In this document: positions 35,646 to 45,451 of the stretch, piece after piece
Layout of the letters: every line of letters starts with the position of its first letter
How positions within the stretch are numbered: the first letter of the stretch is position 1
Assembly: GCF_010093595.1 (NCBI RefSeq)
Contig: NW_022985445.1
Location: 589,106 to 653,105, forward strand
Length of the DNA: 64,000 nt
Reading direction: 5' to 3'
DNA from: Mytilinidion resinicola
Lineage: Eukaryota > Ascomycota > Dothideomycetes > Mytilinidiales > Mytilinidiaceae
Position numbers and translations under genes: made by a program
The notes under the pieces: model-generated
Seen by the model: the letters and a program-made list of their open reading frames with translations, nothing else
The model's database searches: none
What the model was told of the DNA's origin: nothing

Positions 35646-35775
35646 GGAAGAGGGACAATTTGAGTTACCAGGAAAGAAGATTTAAGGAAGTTCAGGTATC
35701 TGAAGGTTTTGGAAGAGGGACAATTTGAGTTACCAGGAAAGAAGATTTAAGGAAGTTCAGGTATCTGAAGGTTTT
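35646..35775. repeat. Perfect 65-bp tandem duplication
   Basis: Two copies, 35646-35710 and 35711-35775, appear identical base for base; each begins GGAAGAGGGACAATTTGAGT. Identity implies a recent event. The duplication ends only about 5 bp before the start of a dispersed repeat end (35780), so it may be connected with insertion or repair at that point. Confidence 0.9.
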
Positions 35776-35779
35776 GGAA

Positions 35780-35965
35780 CAGGTAGTACAATATCCCAAT
35801 GTGCACTCAAGCAATTTCCTTTCCTGTTCAGGAACCTGAGCTGCTCATGCTCCAGCCTGGGCTGTGGCTGTGCTGGGTAAGCGCATCCTGAGCCGAGACT
35901 GAGCAGCTCGTTGGAACCCGGTTTTGGGCCCTGGATTCGACAGGGAGGGTTGAGACTGGGATGCG
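35780..35965 (+). repeat. Dispersed repeat end, copy A (solo)
   Basis: Starts CAGGTAGTACAATATCCCAA and continues with the same order of words found at 40151 (+) and, inverted, up to 42440: ATGTGCAC, CCTTTCCTGTT, CTGAGCTGCTCATGCTCCAG, GCTGTGGCTGTGCT, GTTTTGGGCCCTGGATTC and ACAGGGAGGG. Differences among copies are mostly C/T and G/A transitions. No matching inverted partner is seen to its right before the subtilisin pseudogene, so this copy looks like a single end. Confidence 0.85.
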
Positions 35966-36665
35966 GCGAGCTTCAAGGACCTCTGCTGCGCCAGCAGACT
36001 ATAAGGCAGTACTTCGCAAGACTATACTTAGGATTCTGCACTGCGTGCGGGGATTGTCAACGCCGTAATAAGCCCACAATCCTGTGTGGCGAGGAAGGTG
36101 TCTTCTAGCTAGCCTAACGCCTGACGTCGCGTCAGTAAGGCAGTGTCTCTCTTGATATCCCCGATCCTCTTTAGCAATCTGTCAAGTTTTCATCTCCGCT
36201 TAGCTATCTAGTGATCTCGTGCTTCTCGCTCGGGCTGTGTCGACGCCAGTTTCAGCAAGACATCATGGATGCCACACCAGAAGGGTACGTTGGAGCACGC
36301 CTGAGCCTTTCAACATCGGTTCGCTTTTGCATTCCTTCCTCTAGGCAGGCTGTGGGATTGCACTGCCTTATTTCAACTTGCTTCCTTTCTTCTGAATCCA
36401 CAAGTAATTCTAGGGCTAGTCGCTTTGGCCTGTGCAATCCCACGGAATCCAAGGGCGTAGGACTGTTTCAATCAAGCCACCAACGATGCTATTTTCAAAT
36501 TTCTATCACGTTTCTATTCCTACGCAATGTGCAAGGCGGACTAGACACATCACGATACGTGTTCATCCAGAGGTGAGGATACTTGAAGGAGTCGACCGGT
36601 CGACTAGCGTTCCACTACATATCAGTACGGCGATCTTTGCACATCTATCTTTCTCCTCATGAAAA
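35966..36665. other. Upstream flank of the subtilisin pseudogene
   Basis: A stretch of 700 bp. The frame around 36211-36576 has no motif. The ATG at about 36264 (MDATPEG) precedes a GTACGT that could be a splice donor, but no acceptor joins it convincingly to the protease frame. Confidence 0.35.
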
Positions 36666-38935
36666 ATGCGGTTCTTACTCATATTTCGTCTTTGCCGGAC
36701 TGGCCCTGTCAGTTCCGGTCACTAACGTATGGGCTAGAAGCACTAAAGTTTCATCAACTTCAAATTCCTTGTCTTCTCGCGATACTCTTCTCACCATTTA
36801 TCCTACCGACTCTCAAGATCCCGGCCAGCTTCTCGAAGCACACGATTTCCTCCAAGGAATTTATGGAGAAAATCATGTTGAATTTGATCCAGAGGAACTC
36901 GTATGGAAAATCTCGCTCCAGAACGATGCTACCACAGACGCACTCAAAGAATACCCCTTGGCCTCATTGGACAAGGAGACCGCACAAGCCAAATACAGCG
37001 CAGCCGGACACGGTGACCCCTGGTACATTGTCACTGCTGCAAATCCCGAAGATGATGAACAGGCCAAGGCAGCATTCGAGTTTCTGAAGTCTAAGGCCGA
37101 GAACACGGACGAAAAGATATATCCGTTTCACAAACCTGGCACCGGCCATGTCATGGGTTGGGGCAATATCCAGTTGACCAGTGAAGCGAAGGCGGCTGTG
37201 GAAGCGTATGAGGGTATCAAAGCCCAGTTAGGCGAAGACTATGTTACTATTCCCGACCGAGCCGTCACAAGGAATGAACATGTTGATCTTCAAGAGACTG
37301 TGAGGCCTGATGAGTTCGGGCTATCTCGAAGGGCGTTGAAGAGCGTCAAAAAGCGATATACCCGTGTCAAACGCGCTTTGACCTACACCAAACAAGCAAA
37401 TGCTCCGCACATCTTGTCATATTAAGTCAGCCAAGGTACGTCCCCTAAGGCAGATATCGATATCAAAGACCACTAACATGATTCCAAGCGAAATGAAAGA
37501 TGATAAGCTTAAGGACTTCGTATACAACGAGAACGCAGGGGCTGGAACTTATATCTATGTTATAGACACGGGCGCAGCCTACACTGTCAGAATTGTAAGT
37601 CCGATATGCCTTAGTCGTACCAAGAGGACTGCAGCTAAGCTCATGACAGAATGACGGTAACCATGAGTTCGAAAAAATTGAGGCGTTTCAAACCGCGCAC
37701 TCAAAGGATCACGGGGAGAAAGAAAATGAAGACGGAAGCGATATATCACATGGCGCCATGGTGTCCTCTCAAGCATTGGGCAGAAAGTATGGTGTTGCCA
37801 AAGCGGCGACTCTTGTATCGGTGAAAATGACGTCGAAGTTCAAAAACTTGGACGCAAAGATGGCAGATTTTATCCTGGCATTGGAGGCCGTCACCACCCA
37901 TCTGGAAAGCAGACCGGAAAGTTACGCAAAGTCTGTGGTCACTTGCAGTCACGGGTGGAAAATTGGAATGGACCACAAAAAGGCGGAGACTGACCCGGCT
38001 GCGATCCAAATGCGCGTCTACCTGGACAGGTTGTTTGAGATGGGTGTGCCTTTCATTTCGTCATCAGGCAACTTGGCGCATTTGTTCAAGACGATTGACA
38101 AATTACCTAAGGTGCTGGAAGACCCGGATACGCCAATCATCAACGTTGGTGCGGTTGATGCGGATGGTAGCACGCCCATATTCTCTCAAACAGGACCTCA
38201 ACTTACCATTAGTGCGCCGGGCGTCGGCATTGCCGGTCAGCAAAAGGAGGACGGAAAGGAGGGAATTGAGCAGGGTACATCACATTGTGAGTTATCCATA
38301 CTACCCGCCCATAACCGTCCTAACGAATGGATCCAGCCGCCCCGCTTGTTGCAGGCGTCATCGCAGCATACCTGAACTATGAACCCCCTCCGTGGGGTGA
38401 ATCCTATACTGGCAAGGAACGCGTTCAGGCGATAAAGGACTACATTTTAACTGACAAGTCGAGCTGGATACGCAAAGCGGGCAGCGACATAAGAGTAATC
38501 AGGAATGGAGCCACAGAAGAGGACCACAAGAACGCTGGAGCAAACCAATTCTCAGCCCCGGCCCCCGACCCGGCACCGTTTTAACCCACGACACCACCCC
38601 CTCCGACGCAAACCCTCTCCATCATCCTGCAGAACTACATCGACGAGATCTCCAACACAAACTCATGGCTCTTCTTTCTCACCGCCGTTGGCGTCTCCGC
38701 CCTCTGCAAAAGCGACAAAGAAGCTATACTCCAGTCTCCAACGGTAGACGATCCCGCGATGGTCGACAATCCGCCGTGGCCTGGTGGTACGTTCCCATTA
38801 AAGCTAGATAGCATGGACTGTGAGTACAAGAATGACGGGGGCAATCCGGGAGCGCTTTGGTGCAATGGAAGGAGCGACGCGATTCCGTGTAGGATGGACC
38901 TCTTGAAGGGAGTAGAGAAGGGGAAGGGTGTGTGA
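36666..38935 (+). pseudogene. Secreted subtilisin-like serine protease (S8A), probably decayed
   Basis: Four coding segments are readable: about 36680-37435, 37489-37594, 37650-38286 and 38337-38935. The first encodes a hydrophobic signal-like stretch and two tandem I9-like propeptide modules. The catalytic triad follows: Asp in YIYVIDTG, His in ISHGAMVSSQ, Ser in GTSHSAPLVAG (formed by splicing), with the oxyanion Asn in SSSGN. Three defects are seen. The ATG at 36666 is one base out of phase with the signal-like stretch. The propeptide frame runs into TAA at 37423-37425, whereas the following conserved residues need another phase. An in-frame TAA at 38582-38584 is followed by 116 sense codons that match the usual C-terminal region. 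Assembly error is possible for the single-base shifts. Confidence 0.8.
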
Positions 38936-39586
38936 TCAGGGCCTGTGGACTATCGCGCAGCGTCCTGTCGTTCTTTGTGAATGGTATGCTATCTGGGATT
39001 AGGAAATGAAAGCTTTGTAGAGGTGCTTTTCTCATAGTGTATTCCTTTCTCTCTTAGAAAGCTGAACTCTCAATGCGCTCCGGACGGGTCTTGGGTAACA
39101 AAATGCCCAAGGGCTTTGGTGGTTGAGGTATGGGAAGCGTACGGGACTCTTTAATAACCTCATAAATCTGTCACTTTCGTAGTATGCACTTCAACCTTGG
39201 AACTTTCTGAATCCTAACTTGTCAAGATATAGAAAGTCGTCTTTCGGTCAAGAAAGCGAAGCATGTTTTTGGGGGTATCGAATTATCGTCAACTCGTCGA
39301 AGGACCCCCCAGCACTGTTGTGCCTTGGAAGTCAGTATCACCATTGGCAGAAATATCAGCTATGTAGCAACCGGGGGATGTAGATCACGTCTGGGTGGTG
39401 ATAGACCAGCCAATGAGAAGCTACGGTTTTCTGGAATACAAACCACCGGAACGAATAGATATGCTCGCTGCGCTCGCAATAAGGTACTTGCGAAAGCCGG
39501 ATTCGAAGGCAAGCCCCAACGGAGAAGTCACAGTCGACAGACAACAAAATTCAAGGTTAAGATAAATACAAGAAAGCTATCAAAAA
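38936..39586. other. Intergenic, no supportable gene
   Basis: A stretch of 650 bp between the subtilisin pseudogene and the gene remnant at 39.6 kb. Only short frames without motifs. A TTCTAG/TCTTTCGG-rich AT stretch lies at 39150-39250; nothing else is seen. Confidence 0.35.
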
Positions 39587-40150
39587 ATGTCTACAGTGAC
39601 ACCCGTCGCACCAACTCGCGCACCACTAACAATGGTGCACAGTAGAATTGAGAGTCCCCTTCCAAACAGACCACTCCTTACGCGCAAGCCGCCGATGTCG
39701 CGACACCTGCGAAGCCGGCAAGCGGTTGCCCAAGTCCAGGAACCATTGCTGCAGCATCGAAGATGCCTCCGAGAATACTGCAGATACTGTTACCGTCGGC
39801 AGGATCAGCTTTGCATGTAATCACGGCCATGAGGACGAGAATCTCTCTTCTGAACATCAAAGCCATCACGTCGCACCCCGCGATACCGTGCTTGTCCGGT
39901 CGTACCTGGTACACCTCAAGCTGCCAGTCGAGATCGCCCTCATTGTGATCGACTTTGCTCAATACTATCCCACGATTCGCAGCTGCTCTCATGTAAACGC
40001 GATCTTGAGGACCGATTATTATAACAACGACGGCGCATGGCTATGCCTTGTATCAGATCCCATCGCGGCCATCGGCGTGGGACGGCGGATTGAGAGCAAG
40101 ACTGCGAAAGTTCAACTTGCGGAGCCGCGATCAGGGATGGGGTGGAGACC
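39587..40150 (+). pseudogene. Truncated remnant of a fungal hypothetical gene
   Basis: The frame starting at 39648 encodes KLPVEIALIVIDFAQYYPTI and YYNNDGAWLCLVSDPI, the pattern of a large group of fungal hypothetical proteins with an F-box-like opening (LP-EI---I-D-A-Y). From about 40080 the family-like reading continues only in another frame (RKFNLRSRDQGWGGDPG), so a shift lies between 40078 and 40110. The family-like reading then stops exactly where the dispersed repeat begins (40151). Homologues normally continue after this point, so the gene appears cut by the repeat. The right side of the repeat block shows no continuation. Confidence 0.6.
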
Positions 40151-40400
40151 CAGGTAGTTCGATATCCCAATGTGCACCCAAGCAGTTTCCTTTCCTGTTT
40201 AAGGAACTGAGTTGCTTATGCTCCAGCCTAAGCTGTGGCTGTGCTATGGTGAGCGAATCCTGAGTTGAGACTGAAGCCCTAAATCTGGGCTCTCTATTCG
40301 ACAGGGATAGGGATCCTCACCCACCTTGGAAGGCCTGTAGACCTGCCAGGTTTCAATTTCTAGGCCCCCAGGTCTCGAGTAAATTTGCTCTATAATAGGC
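40151..40400 (+). repeat. Dispersed repeat end, copy B
   Basis: Shares termini and internal words with copies A and C; it extends further than A, through GGAAGGCCTGTAGACCTGCC and a region near CTCGAGTAAA. It carries TA-enriched transitions relative to A (for example GCTTATGCTCCAG for GCTCATGCTCCAG), which is the pattern expected of cytosine mutation. Confidence 0.8.
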
Positions 40401-40424
40401 CCGGGCTATTCTCCAAACAGTCAC

Positions 40425-40620
40425 GTTCTTAAGACGGCATGTTCTTAAGACGGCATGTTCTTAGGACAGCCATGGTCTTAAAACGGTGGCATCTTAAGAT
40501 GAGGAGGTTCTCTAGATAGTCATGCTCTGAAGATAGTCCCGTCCTAAGACAGTTATATTCTTAAGATAGACTGATTATAAGACAGTAATGTATGAAGACG
40601 ATTATGTTCTTAGAAAGTTG
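40425..40620 (+). repeat. Degenerate tandem repeat, unit about 16 bp (ATGTTCTTAAGACGGC)
   Basis: About ten diverged copies of a TTCTTAAGAC-containing unit. The first ones (near 40425-40475) are nearly exact and the later ones decay to forms such as TTATAAGACAGT and TCTGAAGATAG. It is AT-rich and non-coding, inside the repeat block. Confidence 0.7.
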
Positions 40621-41194
40621 TTATCCGACGCGGGTGCTGCAATTTTATAGACTGGATGCAGAGAGGTACAAGAAGGGCTTTGATGATATGAGTAAATTTT
40701 ACAAGTAGGAGAAGAGTAGGCTGTTTTTTAATTGAGAGTTAAGAATACGCCCTCCTCTCTTTCTATGTCTAACTATAAGCTAATATCTATGCAGGAAGTA
40801 TTAAGTTTAATTTTGGAGGCCTCTGGCCGTACAACTGCGCGCTTAAAGAAGCGTCGTAGAGAGGAGGACTTGGAGTAGCGGGCTGGAAACTACACGAGCT
40901 GGAAACTACACAGGCAGACTACACGGGCTGGAAACAATAGAGGACGCCAGCCATAATAGGAAATTAGTGCAAGTTTGGATAAACGTTGGAAACTACGGCA
41001 AACACGTTTTCCGGGCGGTTCTGGGTTTCTACGTTGTTATACGAGCTCGCTACGTTACGCTAAGCTAACGCTGATCTGGGGTTTCCTTTTCATAGATTCC
41101 ACTATCACCAACGCTTCCAAACTTTTAGCCCTTCTATAAGCTGCTTTCCCACTACTAGAATAAGTAGTCCCGTAACTTTTAGAACAATTAAAAT

Positions 41195-41765
41195 GGGCGC
41201 CATTAACTACACACCCCCTTTTTCGTTAATCGCACACCCCCTTTCCTCTATTCGCACACCCCCCCCCACCTTGCCGTTTCACCGCGTTCCTATTGGCTCG
41301 GAGCAGCGCGCCGGAGCTCCGGGCATTTACCTATACATCACGTGAGGCTACACGCGAGGCCGTACGTGAGCTCGTACGTAGGGCTATACAAAATGGAACG
41401 CCTATACAACCTCTCCATTTTACGGCTCAATCTTTCCATTTTGTATAGCCTCACGTACGTGAGGCTACACGCCAGGCCGTACGTGAACCCGTACGTGAGG
41501 CCGTATACAAGGCTATATAAAATGGAAAGAATGAACCGTAAAATGGATAGGTTGTATAGCCTTTCCATTTTGTATAGCCCCACGTACGAGCTCACGTACG
41601 GCCTCGCGTGTAGCCTCACGTGATGTATAGGTAAATGCCCGGAGCTCCGGCGCGCTGCTCCGAGCCAATAGGAACGCGGTGAAACGGCAAGGTGGGGGGG
41701 GGTGTGCGAATAGAGGAAAGGGGGTGTGCGATTAACGAAAAGGGGGTGTGTAGTTAATGGCGCCC
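41195..41765. mobile_element. 571-bp foldback element (MITE-like) with long inverted arms and 8-bp target duplication
   Basis: The two arms are inverted copies from GGGCGCCATTAACTACACAC at 41195 to its reverse complement ending at 41765, centred on 41480. The outer 190 bp of each arm look nearly perfect and the inner part is imperfect. The element is flanked by the exact direct repeat ATTAAAAT at 41187-41194 and 41766-41773, which is what an 8-bp target-site duplication looks like. It has no transposase. Long arms plus an 8-bp duplication suggest Mutator-like or hAT-type mobilisation. It is inserted inside the older 40.15-42.44 kb block and is clearly younger than it. Confidence 0.88.
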
Positions 41766-42189
41766 ATTAAAATTGGTTGTTGTGGTGTACGAGCTCGCGA
41801 GCAGATTTGCTGGAATTGATGCTAATTTTTGATTTTTGTGTGGCTGACTAAGCTAGCCTGGCGGGCGGCGCGCGGGCGCCCGAACCTCTCCACCATGCCA
41901 AGGATTACGACTTTTTCAATTGTGCACGCATTTTAGCTCGGAACTTCTTCACGACTAGTGCGGATGGTAACCGGAGGCCTCCCCTTCGCATCTGCAGCTT
42001 GAAAAAGTATGTTAGTCGCAATTCTAGACACCTCTTAGCATTTTAACAAGTAAGCAAGCAACGAACAAGCAATCCGTCTAAATAAGGCTAATTAGCAACT
42101 TAACTTAACTTAAGCCTATTAGCCACTTATAACTCTACTATTACATGGAAAATAAAGTGGCGCAGATCAACCTTAAGCTGTTTTCCATC

Positions 42190-42440
42190 GAGGGTAGGTT
42201 TACTCAAGAATTGGGGCCCTAAAACTGGAACTTAGCAGGCCTATGGGCCTGGAAATGGGCCTTCCGAGCAGGGCGAAGACCCCGATCTCAGCCCTCCCTG
42301 TTGAATTCAGGGCCCAAAACCGTGTTCCAACGAGCTGCTCACTCCAGCACAGCCACGACTTAGGCTGGAGCATGAGCAGCTCAGTTCCCTGAACGGGAAA
42401 GAAAACTTCTTGGGTGTATATTGGGATATTGTACTTTCTG
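42190..42440 (-). repeat. Dispersed repeat end, copy C (inverted)
   Basis: Reverse complement of copies A and B: reading leftward from 42440 it gives CAGAAAGTACAATATCCCAA, then TACACCCAAGAAG, CTGAGCTGCTCATGCTCCAG, GTTGGAACACGGTTTTGG, and finally a segment with GGAAGGCCCATTTCC and TTGAGTAAACC that pairs with the inner part of copy B. Confidence 0.8.
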
Positions 42441-44358
42441 TTATATTTTTCGGATTAGGTTAATATTCCTAAACTTCGCACTAGCATTATAAGTTTTTTG
42501 GAGCAGTCCTATTATTGGATTATACACGATCAAGTATTGTTAAGTTGCAACTATTAGTAAGTGGCTTATTAAAATCATAATATGGTCGCAGGCTAGACTT
42601 TTATCTACGGTCCAAATGTTTACTATTCGAATATTTTGATTAGTAAAGTCGAAACATACAAAGACGTTCGCTAGGACACACACAGGTTGTAGTTATAAGA
42701 ATAACAGATCTATTAATGCTAATAATGGTGTAGATTGCAAACACCAAGCCCCCTATATGTTGCAGAATGAAAGATTCTTGACCATAGCTCTAGAAGATAA
42801 ACAACTTTATTACGATGGTGTGATTTCCTCCCTGAGAATTAGTTGTGCAAGCTCCTATGAAGTGTTGCTTTGGCACCCGTTCCCCGTCTTTGCGGTCTTG
42901 TCTCCATTCTGGAGGCTTTTATTGCTGGGGACCTAATCGTGTTAATAAGCATAATTTATCCCTTGGGGCATTATATTACGGCGACTTACGGCTTGGGTCG
43001 ACCACTGATCCACTTTCTTGCCGTTTTCTTTTGGCAGAGATCCGGGGGGAAAATCTATAGCCGAGGGTCAGAATCAAATTTCGAGCTGGAATCTTAAGAG
43101 CGTCAGAGTTTCAACTAACCATTCATTTTGAGAAGAGAAGTATATGGCTTATCAGTAGTCTTGTCCATGGTTGACTCGGTATTAGGAGCCATGATCTTCG
43201 TATAATAGGCAGAGGAGGAAGATGTCAGATGACCAGTAAGGAATATCGACGTGACGATTGCGTTGGAGAATATCGTGAGTGACTTGGCGGTCGGTTTCTC
43301 TCGATTCGAATTGGAATATGATCCTTCCACGATGGGCAGCCGGTGACTTTATAGAAGAGCACATCTAGGGCCCTCCTTCTCTGTCATCCGTGAGCAGGTG
43401 GTATTCGCAGACGTGGGAATCGGGAACGACTCTCTTGCCTCATCGGCCATCCTTCGTTGGTTTCTCTTCGGCCCAATCATTCCTTTATTAAATATGAGGC
43501 TCTCTAGCAAAACAAGCCGTCCTTCTAACCACAGTGACTTTGCCAGTCGTAAGAGTATCGGCATCAACCGTTCTCCTCATCGGTTTTCGCTTGGGGTGAG
43601 GCTCGTATTTATGGAGGATCGGGACTGATGGTTGCATTCATCGGTTTCGTAGCTATCCTATGGCCATAATCACGCCGGTATTTTCTTTCGTCGAGTACTA
43701 GGATTGCGACAGGTGAACAGTTCTTTCGTGCGCGATTCGTTACCTTGCTTACATCGGTCCTTAACTTCTTCATCGGTCGCGTCACGCGTGATTCCTCGAC
43801 GGTTTTACGCTCTGTCCTTTGCGGCCTGACCAAAGTATGATTCCAGAAAAAGCAACAGTTAGCTGTGAGGTAGAATCTTCTAACAGGGGCTGGCGATATA
43901 AATAAATGGACCGTAAAACGGTCTTATGGATGATTCGCTGCGCCTCTCATCGGTTTGAAGTCGGCTAACGGACAAGAAGAACGCCACAACGAGTTCTGAA
44001 CAATATCACACCTATACTAAGGGCAGTAATGGTTTCTTATAGGTGTTACGGCAAAATATTTACTACGTATTTCTCGCTGTCTGTTGATTACATATGAGGC
44101 TCCGCCCATGGTCATGGGCACGCGTTTGTAATCACGTGACCTTTGGCATACTTGTGTATATAAACTTGCAACGCCCCCGTCCTACGTAGAGAAAGCCATC
44201 TATTTGTCCTCAGAAATTTAGTCGCATATCACATTACCTAATACTACCAAGGTTTTCAGTCCAGTACACCAGTTTAGAAGCATAGTGAGGTTCTTATCGC
44301 CATCTAAGTACGAAAATTTCAGACCCTGACTACTAGCACTAATCCTACTCCACCCTAT
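42441..44358. other. AT-rich, gene-poor interval
   Basis: Bases 42441-42800 are strongly AT-rich, like a mutated repeat. Between 43.1 and 43.9 kb short frames on both strands show no motif. Six CATCGG words cluster on the plus strand between 43441 and 43953 (see findings). A TATATAAA at 44157-44164 has no obvious gene downstream on that strand. No gene is called. Confidence 0.45.
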
Positions 44359-45451
44359 CTACTCAATAAAAAGGTCGTGCTTCCTATGTAATCGCGCGCA
44401 AATTTCAACAATACGCGCCTCGTTTTCCGCAGTTACAATTCCATGCCGGATGAAATGGGCAACGTAGGTTAAGGTTCGATTTGGGGTAAACTCATCCCTC
44501 ATGAGAGCTGCTTGGACATCTTCTAAAGACATGAGCTCGAAATTCTCTACTTCGCCATCATGCCGCCGAGGCACAACATCCTCTGACAGCTCCATCTCAT
44601 ACACGTATTGGGAATGATGCTGACAACCCGGCCGACCGTCGTTGGTGACTGACATCTGATATGTCAATGTGCCGCAGGCCTTGATGTGCGCTCGGGTATA
44701 GTCCTTAGGAATGCCTGTCTCTTCAAAGACCTCCCGGATCATACCGTCAATTGGCTTCTCCATGGAACCCAGATTCCCGGCTACAAAATTATCAAGCCGG
44801 CCTGGAAATGTCGTCTTGGTGTACGATCGTCTTGGAACCCAGTATTTGAGACCAGATTTAGTGCGCACGAAACCAGTCATATGTACACCACATGTGACGA
44901 TCCCGAATAAATCGACGCCGCCGCCGTCCATATCCAGCACATGGTCACCGTTAGGCGCAACGAGAGCGAAGTTCTCGTTGAACCATTTCCGCACCACGCG
45001 TTTTTCGTTGTAATTCGCACGTAGCGTCTCGTTCATAGCTTTGGTGCGGCCTTCGACATCGCTCGACATAAGCGTGAGGAGCCGATCATCTGGGTCGATT
45101 TTCCACTCGGACGACCATGATAGACCTTGTATAAATTCGCGGTGCATATACCCAAATGGCCGACTGTAGCCATCTACCATGAAGTAGTAGAAATCTCTCA
45201 TGTGCTTCTTGTACGCGGAAGGATCCTGTTGGAAATATGGCCATCTACGAAGCAAAAGTCTAGTATCAGTGATATACACAAGGGCTTAATATCGGCAGTT
45301 ACACTGACGTATCGACCTCCTCAACGAACTTAAAGGCAGAAAACTTCGCTGCTGAATGGTTCGGTATGGCCGTGACATTGGAATTATGGGTCGTAGTTGA
45401 GGCTTCATGTGATGCCCATGGAAGCAAGCGTGTCAGGAGGGAAAGTATCAT
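44359..45451 (-). CDS. DUF4743-Nudix hydrolase (thiamine-pyrophosphokinase-related)
   Basis: Two exons, 45451-45309 and 45244-44359, give 342 aa. The N-terminal third matches the DUF4743 module (KFVEEVDTWPYFQ, then RPFGYMHREFIQGLSWSSEW) that precedes the Nudix domain in the Tnr3/NUDT24-like group. The Nudix box is intact: GNLGSMEKPIDGMIREVFEE followed by TGI, at about residues 204-226, with the REVxEE metal-binding core. GVHMTGFV and LKYWVPRRSYTKTTFPGRLD are also typical. Members hydrolyse damaged thiamine diphosphate or other nucleoside-diphosphate derivatives. There is no fused thiamine pyrophosphokinase domain. The frame extends upstream, but a TATA element at 45516-45522 makes the ATG at 45451 the better start. 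Confidence 0.93.

Larger units (their letters stand above)
40151..42440. mobile_element. Degenerate 2.3-kb element or repeat block with about 250-bp terminal inverted repeats
   Basis: The left end (copy B, 40151-40400) and right end (copy C, 42190-42440) are inverted copies of the same sequence, with outer termini CAGGTAGTTCGATATCCCAA and, on the other strand, CAGAAAGTACAATATCCCAA. The interior is AT-rich, full of stops, and has no intact transposase. The only protein-like remnant is a short frame at about 40765-40880 ending ARLKKRRREEDLE. The CAG termini recall hAT elements, but the 8-bp flanks (TGGAGACC left, TTATATTT right) do not match. Hence this may be an old element, or two separate insertions facing each other. 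Confidence 0.6.

Noticed and set aside
41338..41623. Two 93-codon frames on opposite strands with nearly the same protein (MRLHARPYVSS...)
   Set aside because: They are the same sequence read from each arm of the foldback element; the open frames follow from the palindrome and its simple composition, not from coding.
44157..44164. TATATAAA pointing rightward
   Set aside because: No gene follows on the plus strand; the next feature is the 3' end of the leftward Nudix gene.
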